NCBI RefSeq assembly: GCF_004342445.1
Contig: NZ_SLWW01000009.1
Location: forward strand, 1 to 64,000
DNA: 64,000 nucleotides
Origin: Rhodovulum euryhalinum
Lineage (GTDB): Bacteria; Pseudomonadota; Alphaproteobacteria; Rhodobacterales; Rhodobacteraceae
Direction of reading: 5' to 3'
A program made the translations under genes and the position numbers. The notes under the pieces were generated by a model. It was not told the DNA's origin. It was given only the letters and a program-made list of their open reading frames with translations, and ran no database searches. Below are positions 28,459-38,940 of this stretch, piece by piece; position 1 is the stretch's first letter, and each line of letters opens with the position of its first letter.

Positions 28459-29429
28459 ACCCGCCGCGCCCGCGCCATGCGCCAGGCCAGCTGCAGGGCC
28501 GCGATCAGGCTGGACGGGTCGGCGCGGCCCTGGCCCGCGATATCGAACGCGGTGCCGTGATCGGGCGAGGTGCGGATGAACGGCAGGCCAAGGGTGACAT
28601 TCACCCCGCCCGCGAAATCCAGCGTCTTGATCGGGATCAGCGCCTGGTCGTGATACATGCAGATGGCGGTGTCATAGCCCTTGCGCGCGGCCTCGTGGAA
28701 CATCGTGTCCGCCGGCAGGGGCCCCGACAGGCGAAGCCCCTCGGCCCGCAGGCGGTCCAGCACCGGCGCGATCAGGTCGATCTCCTCGCGGCCCATGGTT
28801 CCGCCTTCGCCCGCATGGGGGTTCACCCCGGCGACTGCCAGGCGCGGCGCCTCGATCCCGAAATCGCGGATCAGCGCGGCATGGGTGATGCGGATCGTGT
28901 CTTCCAGCAAGCGCGCATCCAGCGCCGCAGGCACCCGGGCCAGCGGAATGTGGATCGTTACCGGCACGACGCGCAAGCTGTCGCAGGCCAGCATCATCAC
29001 CACCCTGTCCACCCCCGCGAGATGGGCCAGGTATTCGGTATGGCCGGGATGGGGAAAGCCGGCGCCCTCCTTCAGCGCCTGCTTGCTGATCGGCGCGGTG
29101 CAGATCGCGGCGGCGCGGCCCTGCTGCACCAGGCTCACGCCGCGCGCAATCGCCTCGATCACCGCGGCAGCGTTGCGCGCCGCAGGGCGGCCCGGCACCG
29201 CCGGGTCGGGAAAGGGCAGCCGCAGCACCGGCAGCGCGGTCGCCGAGACATGCAGCGCATCCTCGGGGATGTGGATCTCGGCCCAGCGCGTGCCCTCGGG
29301 CAGGTGCCCGGGATCGCCGATCCAGAAGAACGGCAGCCGCGCCCCCAGTTCCGCCCACGCCTTGGCGGCGATCTCGGGGCCGATGCCCGCGGGCTCGCCG
29401 CAGCTCAGCGCGATCGGCAGGTCGGTCAT
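28455..29429 (-). CDS. pdxA: 4-hydroxythreonine-4-phosphate dehydrogenase
   Basis: A 324-residue PdxA of the vitamin B6 pathway, oxidising 4-phosphohydroxy-L-threonine. Marks are [43 protein letters not shown] with the first metal His, [18 protein letters not shown], and [15 protein letters not shown], where the second metal-binding His and the phosphate-site residues lie, then [21 protein letters not shown]. Translationally coupled to surA before it and rsmA after it (ATGA overlaps). Confidence 0.96.
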   Translation of the reverse strand: MTDLPIALSCGEPAGIGPEIAAKAWAELGARLPFFWIGDPGHLPEGTRWAEIHIPEDALHVSATALPVLRLPFPDPAVPGRPAARNAAAVIEAIARGVSLVQQGRAAAICTAPISKQALKEGAGFPHPGHTEYLAHLAGVDRVVMMLACDSLRVVPVTIHIPLARVPAALDARLLEDTIRITHAALIRDFGIEAPRLAVAGVNPHAGEGGTMGREEIDLIAPVLDRLRAEGLRLSGPLPADTMFHEAARKGYDTAICMYHDQALIPIKTLDFAGGVNVTLGLPFIRTSPDHGTAFDIAGQGRADPSSLIAALQLAWRMARARRV

Positions 29430-30646
29430 GGTTCGCGGATGATCGCGTCGGCGCGAAGCTCGGCCAGATAGCTTTCGGCATAGCCGCCAAGCCGCTGGTT
29501 GACCAGTTGGCGGCGCACCGTCTCGCGGTCCACGGTGCCCTCGCCCAGATCGGGGGTGCGCCCGCACAGCATCAGCACGACCGCCATGTCGGGCGTCGAC
29601 AACCCATAGGAAACCTCGCCCTCGTCGAGCCGGGCCAGTTCCAGCGCCACGTCCTTCGGCACCTGGGATACCGGAAGCACCTCGCGCGTCAGCCGGTCTT
29701 CGGGCAGGCCCTTGGCCACGCCATACAGATCGTCGCAGGTGTCTGCCCGGGCGCGCAGGCGCATCGCCTCGGCCAGCGAACCACCGGGGATGCGCAGGCG
29801 GGCGTATTCGACCGACACCGCCCGGGGCGAGACCGGCCCGCCCTCGCGGATCGCGCGCAGTTGGAACAGCGCCACGGCGTTCGGCAACTCCACCGGGTCC
29901 GAGACCTGGCCCGGGCCAAGCGACAGAACCCGGCTGGCCAGCGCCTGCGGCAGGTTCGACAGCGGCACCCAGCCCATCCGCCCGCCCTCGGCGCGGGTTT
30001 TCGACACGGAGTACTGCCGCGCGGCGGCGGCGAAATCGCCCTCGTCGCGGATCGAGGCGCGGATCTGCTGGGCCTGGCGCAGGGCCTCGGTGCGCAGTTG
30101 CGGACTGTCCGCGCGCAGCACGATCTCGGCCAGCAGCACCTGTGCCGCTGCCGCGGCCACCTGCGGCGACGTGACCGCCAGCGCGCGGTCGATCTCGGCC
30201 TCGGTGATCTGGGCGCGGGGTCCGAAGCGCGCGCGCACCACCTCGCGCCAGACCAGCCCCGCCTCGACGAAATCTCGGAAGGTCTCGGCCGCGACACCTG
30301 CCTGGCTGATCGCAGTCACGAACTGATCCGCCGTCAGGTTGGCGCGGGCGGCAAATTCCTCCATCCCCGCCTTGATCTGTTCGGCCTCCAGCGTGATCCC
30401 CAGCCTGCTGGCCTCGGCCACCCGCAGCCGGTCGTCGACCAGTCCCTCCAGCGCGATCTTCTCGATCTCGGGCGGGTTGCCCAGGAGCCGCAGAAAGCGG
30501 ATGCGCTGTTCGACCTCGTAATTGGTGATCGTCTTGTCGTTCACGATCATCCGGGGCGCGAAGGGGCCGCCCTGCTGTGCGGCGGCCATCCCGGCCCCGA
30601 TCAGCGCCAGCGCGGCCGCGGCCGCAAGGCCCATCCGTCGGATCAT
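29426..30646 (-). CDS. surA: SurA-type periplasmic peptidyl-prolyl isomerase
   Basis: A 406-residue secreted chaperone/foldase. The signal peptide follows MIRRMGLAAAAALALIGAG. Then the SurA N-terminal domain (IVNDKTITNYEVEQRIRFL), and a parvulin domain at about 170-280 with DEGDFAAAARQYSVSKTRAEGG and MGWVPLSNLPQAL, and a helical C-terminus. It helps outer-membrane proteins such as LptD fold; here lptD is directly upstream. ATG 30646 has GGAGGAACGGG before it; a longer upstream frame is spurious. Its stop overlaps the pdxA start. Confidence 0.92.
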   Translation of the reverse strand: MIRRMGLAAAAALALIGAGMAAAQQGGPFAPRMIVNDKTITNYEVEQRIRFLRLLGNPPEIEKIALEGLVDDRLRVAEASRLGITLEAEQIKAGMEEFAARANLTADQFVTAISQAGVAAETFRDFVEAGLVWREVVRARFGPRAQITEAEIDRALAVTSPQVAAAAAQVLLAEIVLRADSPQLRTEALRQAQQIRASIRDEGDFAAAARQYSVSKTRAEGGRMGWVPLSNLPQALASRVLSLGPGQVSDPVELPNAVALFQLRAIREGGPVSPRAVSVEYARLRIPGGSLAEAMRLRARADTCDDLYGVAKGLPEDRLTREVLPVSQVPKDVALELARLDEGEVSYGLSTPDMAVVLMLCGRTPDLGEGTVDRETVRRQLVNQRLGGYAESYLAELRADAIIREP

Positions 30647-30672
30647 CCCGTTCCTCCGTCTTCTTCCTGCTC

Positions 30673-32862
30673 TCAGAACCGGGCGCAACGCCGCGCCAGG
30701 CCCGCCCCGTCGCCCCGCGCGCCAAAGCCCGCCAGAGACACCGTGAGGCCGAAATCCGTACTCGGCTCCACACTAGTCGACGAGGTGAACCGACGCGAGA
30801 GGGAAAGATCGACCGTGACGCATTCGTTGCGGTATTCCAGACCGATACCGGCGCGCGTGGCGTCTTCGGCGACGAAGTCGTAGCGCCAGTCGGCCTTGCC
30901 GGTCCAGTTGTCGCGGAACCGGTAGGCCGCGTCCATCACCCATTCCGACCGGTCGTCAGGGCGGTTCTCGGACGGGTTCGCCTGGGCCCAGAGCAGGTTC
31001 GAGCCAAGCTCCACCCGGTCGGAATACCAGTCGATCCGCAGATCGTTGCGGGTAAAGTCGAACCCGTCATCGAACAGCGCCCGGTTCGACAGGCTCAGGT
31101 TGCCCGGCAGGTCCAGTTCCAGCGCGGCCAGCCAGTCCGAGCTTTGCCCGTCCAGCCCTGATCCCGCGGCGAACTGGCCAAGGTTCTCTTCGCGCCAGAT
31201 GCGCCCCACCGTCAGCCCCAGCGACCAGCCGGCCGGGTCATGCCGTGTCCAGCCCACGCCCAGGTTGAAGCGCAGGCCCGCCTCGCGCGCATCTTCGCCG
31301 GCAAAGCGGGTCAGCGAGAACAGGTTCGCTTCGTCGAACTCGACCAGAACGCTGTCCTCGTTGGGGATTGCGCCGTTGTCTTCGCGGCTCCAGGCGAGTT
31401 GGGCCACCGGCTCCAGCACGTGGGTCGCGCCGTCCGCGCCCGCCTTGACCAGGGGCCAGCGCAGTTCGACCGCCGCCGCGGGCGTCGTGCGGGTGCGGCT
31501 GCCCGCGAAGGCGGCATCGTCGGCGATGTGGAACCGGTCGATGTCCAGCGCCCCCTCGACGCCCAGCAGCATGCCGTTGTCCAGCACCCAGTCGCGCCGC
31601 CAGTCGATCCCGGCCGAGATACGCCCGAGGTCGAGCCCATCGCCGTAAATGTCGAAATCCGTCCCGTCCAGCGGATCGTCCGAGCGGCGGTAAAGGCCAT
31701 CCGCCGACAGCGTCACCCCGGCGATCCCGCCGATGCCCGGCGGTTCCATCCGGCGACGATAGGTGACATCCCCCACGATCGACGGGATCGTGCGGTTGCT
31801 TTCGGACGCGCGCAGCGTCTCGAGATAGGCGAGGTCGGCGGTGATCAGTTCGTCCCGCCGGGCGCGCGTCAGCGACAGCCCGCTTTTCAGCCGGTCCTTG
31901 TCGGAATAGTCGTAGTCCAGCAGGTAGGCGGGGTCCGACACGGCTTCGATGCCGAAATCCAGCCGGAAATCACGCGGCAGATCGTAACCGCCGTCCGCGA
32001 ACAGGTAGTAGCGCGTCTCGTCCTCGATCAGGTCATCGCGCGAGATCGCGCCCGTCGCCGCGATGTCGCCCTTGCGGAAGGCGCCGCGATAGCGCAGTTC
32101 CAGCGTCCGTGTCCGGCTGGTCGAGACATAGGGCGTGATCAGCAGGTCCTGGTGGTCGCCGAGCGTCAGGAAATAGGGGATCTTGATGCCGGTCCCCAGC
32201 TGGTTGGTGACCCGGAACTTGGGCGTCAGGAACCCGCTCGCCCGGTTCAGCGCGGGGTCGGGCACCCTCAGGCGCGGCAGGTAGAACACCGGCACGCCCA
32301 TCACCTCGAGACGGGCATTGTCGAAATAGATCTGCAACTCCTGCTGATCGTGGATGATCCGACTTGCCCGGATCTGCCACAGCGGTACCTCGCTTTCGGA
32401 ACAGACCCGGCAGGCCGAGGCCACGGTCTGCCCCATCCGGGTATAGCGGCCCGCGACGCGCTGGATGTCGGCGGCGGCGATCTGCAACTGTCGGTTCAGC
32501 ACAAGCCGGGCCGAGCGCAGGATGCCCTCGGTCAGGTCGGGGGACAACTCGGCGCTGTCGGCCACCATCACCGTGTCCGGCCCGGTGGTCAGGGTAATCG
32601 GCCCCTCGATGCTCAGCCGGTCGCCTTGCCGGTCATAGACGACGCGGGCGGCCCTCAGCCGCGCCTCGCCGTACAGCACCTCGACATTGCCTTCGGCAAC
32701 CAGTTCGTTCAACGCGCCGACGCTGACCCGGTCGGCGATCAGGGTCGCGGCCGGGGGCTTGTCCGCTGCCGTGCCCTGCGCCAGGCCCGGGCCGGACGCC
32801 AGCGCGCCCGCGGCGATCAACGCCGCGGCCAGGGCCGCAAGGGGGGCGGGGGCACGCCGCAT
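30673..32862 (-). CDS. lptD: LPS assembly outer-membrane protein LptD
   Basis: A 729-residue protein inserting lipopolysaccharide in the outer leaflet of the outer membrane. After the signal peptide (LAALAAALIAAGALASGPGLA) comes the OstA/LptA-like periplasmic domain (LIADRVSVGALNELVAEGNVE, DRLSIEGPITLTTG), then the LptD_N to barrel region including FYLPRLRVPDPALNRASGFL and a long series of amphipathic beta strands (LELRYRGAFRKGD). It ends LARRCARF, a terminal Phe typical of outer-membrane barrels. A CRVC pair (about residue 144) and a Cys near the C-terminus may form disulfides. The start overlaps the lptG stop. Confidence 0.95.
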   Translation of the reverse strand: MRRAPAPLAALAAALIAAGALASGPGLAQGTAADKPPAATLIADRVSVGALNELVAEGNVEVLYGEARLRAARVVYDRQGDRLSIEGPITLTTGPDTVMVADSAELSPDLTEGILRSARLVLNRQLQIAAADIQRVAGRYTRMGQTVASACRVCSESEVPLWQIRASRIIHDQQELQIYFDNARLEVMGVPVFYLPRLRVPDPALNRASGFLTPKFRVTNQLGTGIKIPYFLTLGDHQDLLITPYVSTSRTRTLELRYRGAFRKGDIAATGAISRDDLIEDETRYYLFADGGYDLPRDFRLDFGIEAVSDPAYLLDYDYSDKDRLKSGLSLTRARRDELITADLAYLETLRASESNRTIPSIVGDVTYRRRMEPPGIGGIAGVTLSADGLYRRSDDPLDGTDFDIYGDGLDLGRISAGIDWRRDWVLDNGMLLGVEGALDIDRFHIADDAAFAGSRTRTTPAAAVELRWPLVKAGADGATHVLEPVAQLAWSREDNGAIPNEDSVLVEFDEANLFSLTRFAGEDAREAGLRFNLGVGWTRHDPAGWSLGLTVGRIWREENLGQFAAGSGLDGQSSDWLAALELDLPGNLSLSNRALFDDGFDFTRNDLRIDWYSDRVELGSNLLWAQANPSENRPDDRSEWVMDAAYRFRDNWTGKADWRYDFVAEDATRAGIGLEYRNECVTVDLSLSRRFTSSTSVEPSTDFGLTVSLAGFGARGDGAGLARRCARF

Positions 32863-33962
32863 CAGCCATCCTCCAGGTGCAGCAGAAGTCCCAGCGAAAA
32901 CAGGATGCCCGCCATCGGCGGGCTCCACGCGGCCAGCGCCACCGGGATCTGCCCGTTCTCGCCCAGGACTTGCGCGAAATTTCGCAGGAAGAATAGCCCA
33001 AGCCCCAGCCCGAGCGCCAGCATCACCATCTGCCCGGTCCGACCGAAACGGGTATGCCGCATGGTGAAGCTGGCGCTCAGAAGGACCATTGCCGCCAGCA
33101 CCAGCGGCATCGCCAGTTCCATCTGGAACCAGACCCGGTGGGACCGCGCCGAAAAACCCGCCTGTTCCAGCGAGGCTATGAAGGCCGGCAGGTCCCAGAT
33201 CGCGATGGCCGAGGGCTGGGCAAAGCTGTCGCGGATGCGGTCCGCAGTCATGTCCGAGGGCAGAACCAGCCGCTCGGCCTCGGTGGCGGCGGCCTCGGGG
33301 TTGGGCGTGTCGCCGCCAAAGTTCCACCGCTTGGCCGTCCGCACCTCCCAGCCGCCGGGCGTCAGCGCGGCCTCGGCCGCCTCGATCCGCCAGGCGGGGC
33401 TGCCGTCCGGGCCAAAGGCCAGAAAGGTGACATCGTGGAACCGCGTGCCCCCGGCATTGGCCCGCGCCGCGCGGATCACCATCTGGCCCTCGGGGCCGCC
33501 CTCGCGCAGCCAAAGCCCCTCGGAACTGACCGAAAGCACGCTGGTCTCGCCGGTCTTGTAGCGGTCGGTGACCATCCGGTATTTCTTGGACGTGGCCGCC
33601 ACGATCGGGTTCATCAGCGCGACTGCGATCCCCCCCAGCACCAGCGCCGTCAGCACCGGCGCGACAAGCGCCCGCATCGCCGACCGCCCTGACGCGCGCG
33701 TGACCACCAGTTCCGATGTGCGCGCAAGCCCGAGAAACAGCGCCACCGTCGCCAGCACCACGATCAGCGGCAGGATCTGGTAAAGCTCTCCGGGAACCTT
33801 CAGCGCCGACAGGTGCAGCGCCTCGCCCAGACCGATCGTGCCGATGTCGAAGCGGCGGATCTGGTCAACCATGTCCAGCAGCACCAGCATCACCCCGAAC
33901 ATCCCGAAGATCGCCAGAACCGTCAGCGTGAACTTGCGCGCGAAGTAGAGATGCAGCGTCAT
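32862..33962 (-). CDS. lptG: LPS export permease LptG
   Basis: A 366-residue permease of the LptBFG transporter that lifts LPS from the inner membrane. Six helices: the N-terminal YFARKFTLTVLAIFGMFGVML group, then a periplasmic beta-jellyroll of about 170 residues, then a C-terminal group including MVMLALGLGLGLFFL. The motif RTSELVVTRASGRSAMR is the coupling helix contact with the LptB ATPase. ATG 33962 overlaps the lptF stop (ATGA), and its own stop overlaps the lptD start. Confidence 0.94.
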   Translation of the reverse strand: MTLHLYFARKFTLTVLAIFGMFGVMLVLLDMVDQIRRFDIGTIGLGEALHLSALKVPGELYQILPLIVVLATVALFLGLARTSELVVTRASGRSAMRALVAPVLTALVLGGIAVALMNPIVAATSKKYRMVTDRYKTGETSVLSVSSEGLWLREGGPEGQMVIRAARANAGGTRFHDVTFLAFGPDGSPAWRIEAAEAALTPGGWEVRTAKRWNFGGDTPNPEAAATEAERLVLPSDMTADRIRDSFAQPSAIAIWDLPAFIASLEQAGFSARSHRVWFQMELAMPLVLAAMVLLSASFTMRHTRFGRTGQMVMLALGLGLGLFFLRNFAQVLGENGQIPVALAAWSPPMAGILFSLGLLLHLEDG

Positions 33963-35098
33963 GCCATGCCCTCCGACGCGGCCCCGCCGCCGGTCCACCG
34001 GACGCGCCGGCGGCGTGCCGCGATCCAGATCAGCGCCGCGCCGATCGCCGCGCCCGCGAGCGGGGGCAGGTAGGTGACCGGCCAGAACGCGGCATCGCGC
34101 TGTGCGATGTCCGAGGCGGCGTTGTCCAGCAGGTTCACCACGATCAGCAACAGGATCGCCATCAGGATCTGGCGCCCCACCCCGAACCGGCTGAACCCGC
34201 CGACCAGCAGCGCGCCATAACCGATCAGCGCGCCCGCGACCGCCAGCAGCGGCTTGGCCGAGCGTGCGTGCCCCTCATACAGGAAGGCCGCGCGCGGCTC
34301 GCCGGTGGCGGCGATCAACGCCTCGGTCGGATGCAGCAGATCGGGCGTCGACAGCACTTCGAGCCGCGGCGGCCGGATCCGCGCGGGGTCGATGACCATG
34401 CCGATATCATAGGCGAAATCCTGAAACCGCGCGGCGGCCAGGCGCCGGTCCCCGGCGCGGAAGGATTGCGCCATTCCCTCGAACATCACCAGTTTCGGCC
34501 CGGTCTCGCCATCGACCAGCAGCGCGCGCCGTGCGGTGTAGGTGACCCGCCTTTCCGGGTCGCGCGCGTCCGACAGGTAGATGTCGTTCAACTCTCCCTG
34601 CGCCGTGATCTCGCGGATGTAGAAGGTGATGCCGCGGGCCGGGTGCAGGAACTGCCCCTCGACCAGGAACCGCGCGGCGATGTCGCGCGAGATCTCGTCG
34701 CTCCGCTCGTCCAGCATGGCGCGGCTGGCGGGCACAAGCACATGGGTCAGCACCGCCATCGGCAGCGCCATGATCAGCCCGAAGGCCAGCACCGGCCGCG
34801 CCAGCCGCCACGGGCTGCAGCCCAGCGCCTGCATCACCACCAGTTCGCTTTCCGAGGTCATCCGGTTGATGACGTAGACCGTCGCCGCAAAGGCTGCGAT
34901 CGGCAGCACCAGGCGGATCACGTTGGGCAGCGACAGCGTGGCGAATTCCAGGAATACCAGCGCCGACTGGCCGTCGCCGATCAACTGGTCGAACAGCGAC
35001 ACGCCGCGGTTGACCCAGTAGACCGACACCAGCACGAGCGCGAAGAAGCCGAACAGGATCGTCAGCTGCCCAAGCAGGTATCGGTCGAATCTCGGCAC
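33959..35098 (-). CDS. lptF: LPS export permease LptF
   Basis: A 379-residue permease partner of LptG. It opens PRFDRYLLGQLTILFGFFALVLV, with coupling motif NRMTSESELVVMQALGCSPWRLARPVL, a periplasmic jellyroll with GITFYIREITAQGELNDIYLSD, and C-terminal helices (GALIGYGALLVGGFSRFGVG). The start codon is GTG at 35096-35098; a GGGGGG run lies just upstream. It is the first gene of lptF-lptG-lptD-surA-pdxA-rsmA. The promoter would lie in the 135 bp shared with divergent pepA. Confidence 0.94.
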   Translation of the reverse strand: MPRFDRYLLGQLTILFGFFALVLVSVYWVNRGVSLFDQLIGDGQSALVFLEFATLSLPNVIRLVLPIAAFAATVYVINRMTSESELVVMQALGCSPWRLARPVLAFGLIMALPMAVLTHVLVPASRAMLDERSDEISRDIAARFLVEGQFLHPARGITFYIREITAQGELNDIYLSDARDPERRVTYTARRALLVDGETGPKLVMFEGMAQSFRAGDRRLAAARFQDFAYDIGMVIDPARIRPPRLEVLSTPDLLHPTEALIAATGEPRAAFLYEGHARSAKPLLAVAGALIGYGALLVGGFSRFGVGRQILMAILLLIVVNLLDNAASDIAQRDAAFWPVTYLPPLAGAAIGAALIWIAARRRRVRWTGGGAASEGMA

Positions 35099-35233
35099 AT
35101 GTCCCCCCAGGACATCATCGGTCGCGTGGGGACGTTAGACCAATCGCCCGGGGGCGAAAACTGCTATCTGGCCAAGCGCGGGACGGGCCACTAGGTAGGG
35201 GGCGAAGGACAGCACAAGGAAGGACGCCGCACC

Positions 35234-36703
35234 ATGACCACGCCCGTCGCGATCACATTCGACGAAACCGATCTCGAGGCCATCGCCGGTGCGTCCGGGC
35301 GGATCGCGGTCTTCGTCGGCGCCGATGGCAAGCTTGACCCGGCGGGGCGGCGGGTCAACCGGCTGACGAAGGGCGCGCTGGAACGGTTCACGGCGAGCGA
35401 CGCCTTCGGCAAGCTGAAACCGGCCGAGGCCGCGACGCTGGCCTGGCCCGCGGGGCTGGCCGCCGAGGCGGTGGACGTGGTGCGCCTGGAAAAGCGCCCC
35501 ACGCTGGACGAGGCGCGGCGCGCAGGGGCGGCGCTGGCCAAGCGGCAGGGCGCGGCCGATGTCCTGGTGCTGGCCGGATCGCACCAGCACGCGGCCGATA
35601 TCGCCTTCGGCTTTGCGCTGCGCGCCTATGATTTCTCCGACCACAAGACCGGCGACAAGACCCTGCCCGGCAAGGTCAAGGTGATGGTCGCCAAGCCCGA
35701 GGCCGTCGCCGCCGAGGCCGGGCCGATGGCCGCCCGTGCCGAGGGCGTGTTCTTCACCCGCGACCTGGTGAACGAGCCCGCCAACGTGCTGACCACCGAC
35801 GATTTCGCCGCCCGCCTGGCCGCGATGCATGAGCTTGGCCTCGATGTCGAGATCCTCGAGGAGGACGATCTGAAGAAACTCGGCATGCGCGCGCTGCTGG
35901 CTGTCGGGCAGGGGTCCGAAAGCCCGTCCAAGGTCGTCGTGATGCGCTGGAACGGCGGGGCGAAGGACGCCGCACCGCTCGCGCTGATCGGCAAGGGCGT
36001 GGTGTTCGACACCGGCGGCATCTCGATCAAGCCCGCGCAGGGCATGGAAGAGATGACCATGGACATGGGCGGCGCGGGCGTCGTGGCGGGTGTGATGCGC
36101 ACGCTGGCCCTGCGCAAGGTCAAGGCCAACGTGGTGGGGCTGGTGGGCCTTGTCGAGAACATGCCGGACGGCCGCGCCCAGCGCCCCGGCGACATCGTGC
36201 GGTCGATGAAGGGCGACACGATCGAGGTCATCAATACCGATGCCGAGGGGCGCATGGTGCTGGCCGACGTGCTCTGGTACGCGCAGGACCGGTTCCAGCC
36301 CGCCGCCATGGTCGATCTGGCGACGCTGACCGGCGCGATCATCGTCGGGCTGGGCCATCACAATGCGGGCGTGTTCTCGAATGACGACGCCTTCTGCGCC
36401 GATTTCCTCAAGGCCGCCGCGACCGAGGGCGAGGGTGCCTGGCGCATGCCGCTGGGCGAGGCCTATGACAAGCTCATCAAGTCGCAGATCGCCGACATCA
36501 AGAACAGCGGGGGGCGGTCTGCGGGCTCGATCACCGCGGCGCAGTTCCTGCACCGCTTCGTCAAGCCCGAAACCCCCTGGATCCACCTCGACATCGCCGG
36601 TGTCGCCCGCACGCCCGAGGAAACGCCCCTTGCCCCCAAGGGGCCGACTGGCTGGGGCGTTCTGGCGCTCGACCGGCTGGTGGCCGACCGCTTCGAAGGC
36701 TAG
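35234..36703 (+). CDS. pepA: Leucyl aminopeptidase (M17)
   Basis: A 489-residue two-zinc aminopeptidase. The N-terminal A domain (about 1-165) lacks strong motifs. The catalytic domain has LIGKGVVFDTGGISIKPAQGMEEM, MTMDMGGAGVVAGVM, the signature VINTDAEGRMVLADVL (NTDAEGR) and DIAGVARTPEETPLAPKGPTGWG. Metal ligands are the Lys, Asp and Glu of these motifs. It degrades peptides in the cytoplasm. It is divergent from lptF and convergent with rpe. Confidence 0.95.
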   Translation: MTTPVAITFDETDLEAIAGASGRIAVFVGADGKLDPAGRRVNRLTKGALERFTASDAFGKLKPAEAATLAWPAGLAAEAVDVVRLEKRPTLDEARRAGAALAKRQGAADVLVLAGSHQHAADIAFGFALRAYDFSDHKTGDKTLPGKVKVMVAKPEAVAAEAGPMAARAEGVFFTRDLVNEPANVLTTDDFAARLAAMHELGLDVEILEEDDLKKLGMRALLAVGQGSESPSKVVVMRWNGGAKDAAPLALIGKGVVFDTGGISIKPAQGMEEMTMDMGGAGVVAGVMRTLALRKVKANVVGLVGLVENMPDGRAQRPGDIVRSMKGDTIEVINTDAEGRMVLADVLWYAQDRFQPAAMVDLATLTGAIIVGLGHHNAGVFSNDDAFCADFLKAAATEGEGAWRMPLGEAYDKLIKSQIADIKNSGGRSAGSITAAQFLHRFVKPETPWIHLDIAGVARTPEETPLAPKGPTGWGVLALDRLVADRFEG

Positions 36704-36711
36704 GTCAGGCA

Positions 36712-36731
36712 CGGGGGCGCTGGCGCCCCCG
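36712..36731. terminator. Hairpin between convergent pepA and rpe
   Basis: CGGGGGCG (36712-36719) and CGCCCCCG (36724-36731) form an 8-bp perfect stem with CTGG loop, 8 bp after the pepA stop and 7 bp before the rpe end. No T-run, but position fits a bidirectional terminator. Confidence 0.6.
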
Positions 36732-36738
36732 CTGTCGC

Positions 36739-37434
36739 TCAGGCGGCTTTTCGAGCCGCCTCGGCCGCCGCGCGGATCGCGCGGATATTCTCGCCATAGA
36801 CACCCGGGTTCTGGACCGAGCCGCCCTTGAACACCGCCGAGCCCGCCACCAGGCAATCGGCGCCCGCTGCGACCACCAGTGGCGCGGTCTCGGGGGTGAT
36901 GCCGCCGTCGATCTGGATATGGATCGGGCGGTCGCCGATCATCGCGCGGATCTTGCGGGTCTTGTCCACACCGGAATGGATGAATTTCTGCCCGCCAAAG
37001 CCGGGGTTCACCGTCATTACCAGCACCATGTCGCACAGGTCCAGCACATCGGCCACGGCCTCTGCGGGCGTGCCGGGGTTCAGCACGACGCCCGCCTTGA
37101 CGCCCTGCGCGCGGATCGCCTGCAACGTGCGGTGGATATGCGGCCCGGCCTCGATGTGGGCGGAAATCAGGTCGGCGCCCGCCTCGGCATAGGCCTCGAT
37201 ATAGGGGTCCACGGGCGCGATCATCAGGTGCACGTCCATGAAGGTTTTCACATGCGGGCGGAACGCCTTGACCGCGGGCGGGCCGAAGGTGAGGTTCGGC
37301 ACGAAATGTCCGTCCATCACGTCGACATGCACCCAGTCGGCGCCCTGCGCCTCGATGGCCTGGATCTCGGCCCCGAAATTCGCGAAATCGGCGGACAGGA
37401 TAGAGGGGGCGATCTTGATGGAACGGTCGAACAT
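36739..37434 (-). CDS. rpe: Ribulose-phosphate 3-epimerase
   Basis: A 231-residue TIM-barrel enzyme turning xylulose 5-phosphate into ribulose 5-phosphate, needed to regenerate the CO2 acceptor. Marks are [77 protein letters not shown] and [20 protein letters not shown] is 11 nt upstream of the ATG at 37434. It is the last gene of the cbb cluster (cbbE position), 61 bp after cbbM, with a strong stem-loop between them. Confidence 0.95.
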   Translation of the reverse strand: MFDRSIKIAPSILSADFANFGAEIQAIEAQGADWVHVDVMDGHFVPNLTFGPPAVKAFRPHVKTFMDVHLMIAPVDPYIEAYAEAGADLISAHIEAGPHIHRTLQAIRAQGVKAGVVLNPGTPAEAVADVLDLCDMVLVMTVNPGFGGQKFIHSGVDKTRKIRAMIGDRPIHIQIDGGITPETAPLVVAAGADCLVAGSAVFKGGSVQNPGVYGENIRAIRAAAEAARKAA

Positions 37435-37463
37435 CTTGCGTTTCCTCCCGAAGGGGTGATGGG

Positions 37464-37489
37464 GCGCGGCGCCTGGGGCGGCGCCGCGC
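37464..37489 (-). repeat. Stem-loop between cbbM and rpe
   Basis: GCGCGGCGCC (37464-37473) and GGCGCCGCGC (37480-37489) form a perfect 10-bp stem with a 6-nt loop, 7 bp after the cbbM stop on the leftward transcript. It may shield the 3' end of the RuBisCO mRNA or reduce read-through into rpe. Confidence 0.7.
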
Positions 37490-37495
37490 GGAATT

Positions 37496-38884
37496 CTACT
37501 CGGCGGCCAGAACTTCGCCCAGCGCCTCGCGCCAGCCCGGATAGAACTGGTCGGCATCTTTCTGGAAACTTGCGAAGGCGCGGGCCAGTTCGCGGTGCTC
37601 CTTGGCGTAGGTCACCAGATCCACGCCGGATTTCCACGCATCATGGGCCTGGCGCAGCGACTTTGCGCCCGCGGTGCCGCCGTCGGCATGGCCGAAGGCG
37701 CCGCCGCCCGAGGTCTGGATGATGTTGGAATGGCCGAGGTTGTCGAAGAAGCCCGGCAGCCGCAGCGCGTTCATCCCGCCCGAGATGATCGGGGTGGTCG
37801 GTTTCATCCCGTACCAGTCCTGATGATAGAACGGACCCGGCGCGCTTTCCTCGGTCAGCATGTAGGCCATGATCTTGTCGCTGGCCTCGCCTTCCATCTT
37901 GCCATAGCCCATCGTGCCGGTGTGGATGCCGGACGCCCCTTGCAGGCGGGACATCTTGGACAGCACGAAGGCGGTGTAGCCGCGCATCGACTGCGGCGAG
38001 GTGACGGCGCCGTGGCCCGCGCGGTGATAGTGCAGGAACTGCTGCGGGAACTGGCGGCGCGCGGTGGTGATGGCCGCGGGGCCGGTCACGTAGCCGTCGA
38101 CCAGGAAGGCGACATGGTCGGCATTCTCGCCGAAGGTTTCCAGGATGAATTCGCCGCGGGCGACCATTTCATAATGGTCGTCGGCGGTGATGTTGGCCGA
38201 GAACAGCTTGGCCTCGCCGGTTTCGTCCTGGGCGCGCTTCATCGCATCCGAGACCAGCCGCATGGTTTCCTTCAGCGGCGCGAAGACCTGATTGCCCTGG
38301 GGTTCGTCATTCTTGATGAAGTCGCCGCCCAGCCAGAATTCGTAGCAGGCGTCCGCAAAGGGCTGCGGGCGCAGGCCGAGCTTCGGCTTGATGATGGTGC
38401 CGACCACCATGCCGCCATCGGTGACGCTGCGGCCCAGCACGCGCCACATGTCGGCGATGTTCATCGAGGGGCCGTCGAACAGGCGCAGGTAGGCGGGGGG
38501 CACGTAGAAGTCGTGCATCTTGGCGTATTCGACGTCGCCCATGCCCTGGTTGTTGCCGATCGTCAGCGTCAGGAACGAGCACAGCATCGCGCGGCCGTCG
38601 ATGATGTTGCGATCGAACAGTGCCACCGGGTAGGCGATCTTCATGATCTCGTTGGCCGGGTCGATCTCGTAGACCAGCGCATCGACGCCGCGGGTGAAGT
38701 CGTCGGTGGTGGACACCTCGACGTTGGTCCCGGTCGAGCTTTCGGCGGCGAAGTGGGCGGCGGTCTCCAGATAGCCGTAGCCCGCCTTGGGCCGCATGAT
38801 GTAGGCGCAGAGCACGTGCTTGCCGCCCGCGATGAGATCCGTCTCATCGAGGTCGAGGCGCGCGTAGCGGTTCGACTGGTCCAT
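37496..38884 (-). CDS. cbbM: Ribulose bisphosphate carboxylase, form II
   Basis: A 462-residue form II large subunit that fixes CO2 on ribulose bisphosphate; it needs no small subunit. The active-site residues keep the Rhodospirillum rubrum numbering: K166 in [10 protein letters not shown], carbamylated K191 in [14 protein letters not shown], and loop-6 K329 in [13 protein letters not shown]. Also [14 protein letters not shown] and [21 protein letters not shown] 38884 follows a GGAGG. Form II suits high CO2 and low O2. It is the seventh gene in the cbb operon, bracketed by stem-loops; no form I genes (cbbL/S) are in the window. Confidence 0.97.
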   Translation of the reverse strand: MDQSNRYARLDLDETDLIAGGKHVLCAYIMRPKAGYGYLETAAHFAAESSTGTNVEVSTTDDFTRGVDALVYEIDPANEIMKIAYPVALFDRNIIDGRAMLCSFLTLTIGNNQGMGDVEYAKMHDFYVPPAYLRLFDGPSMNIADMWRVLGRSVTDGGMVVGTIIKPKLGLRPQPFADACYEFWLGGDFIKNDEPQGNQVFAPLKETMRLVSDAMKRAQDETGEAKLFSANITADDHYEMVARGEFILETFGENADHVAFLVDGYVTGPAAITTARRQFPQQFLHYHRAGHGAVTSPQSMRGYTAFVLSKMSRLQGASGIHTGTMGYGKMEGEASDKIMAYMLTEESAPGPFYHQDWYGMKPTTPIISGGMNALRLPGFFDNLGHSNIIQTSGGGAFGHADGGTAGAKSLRQAHDAWKSGVDLVTYAKEHRELARAFASFQKDADQFYPGWREALGEVLAAE

Positions 38885-38940
38885 GTAATATCCTCCCTGA
38901 GGGTTCGGGTTCCGTTCGGCGCGCGTTTCCATGGCAGGCG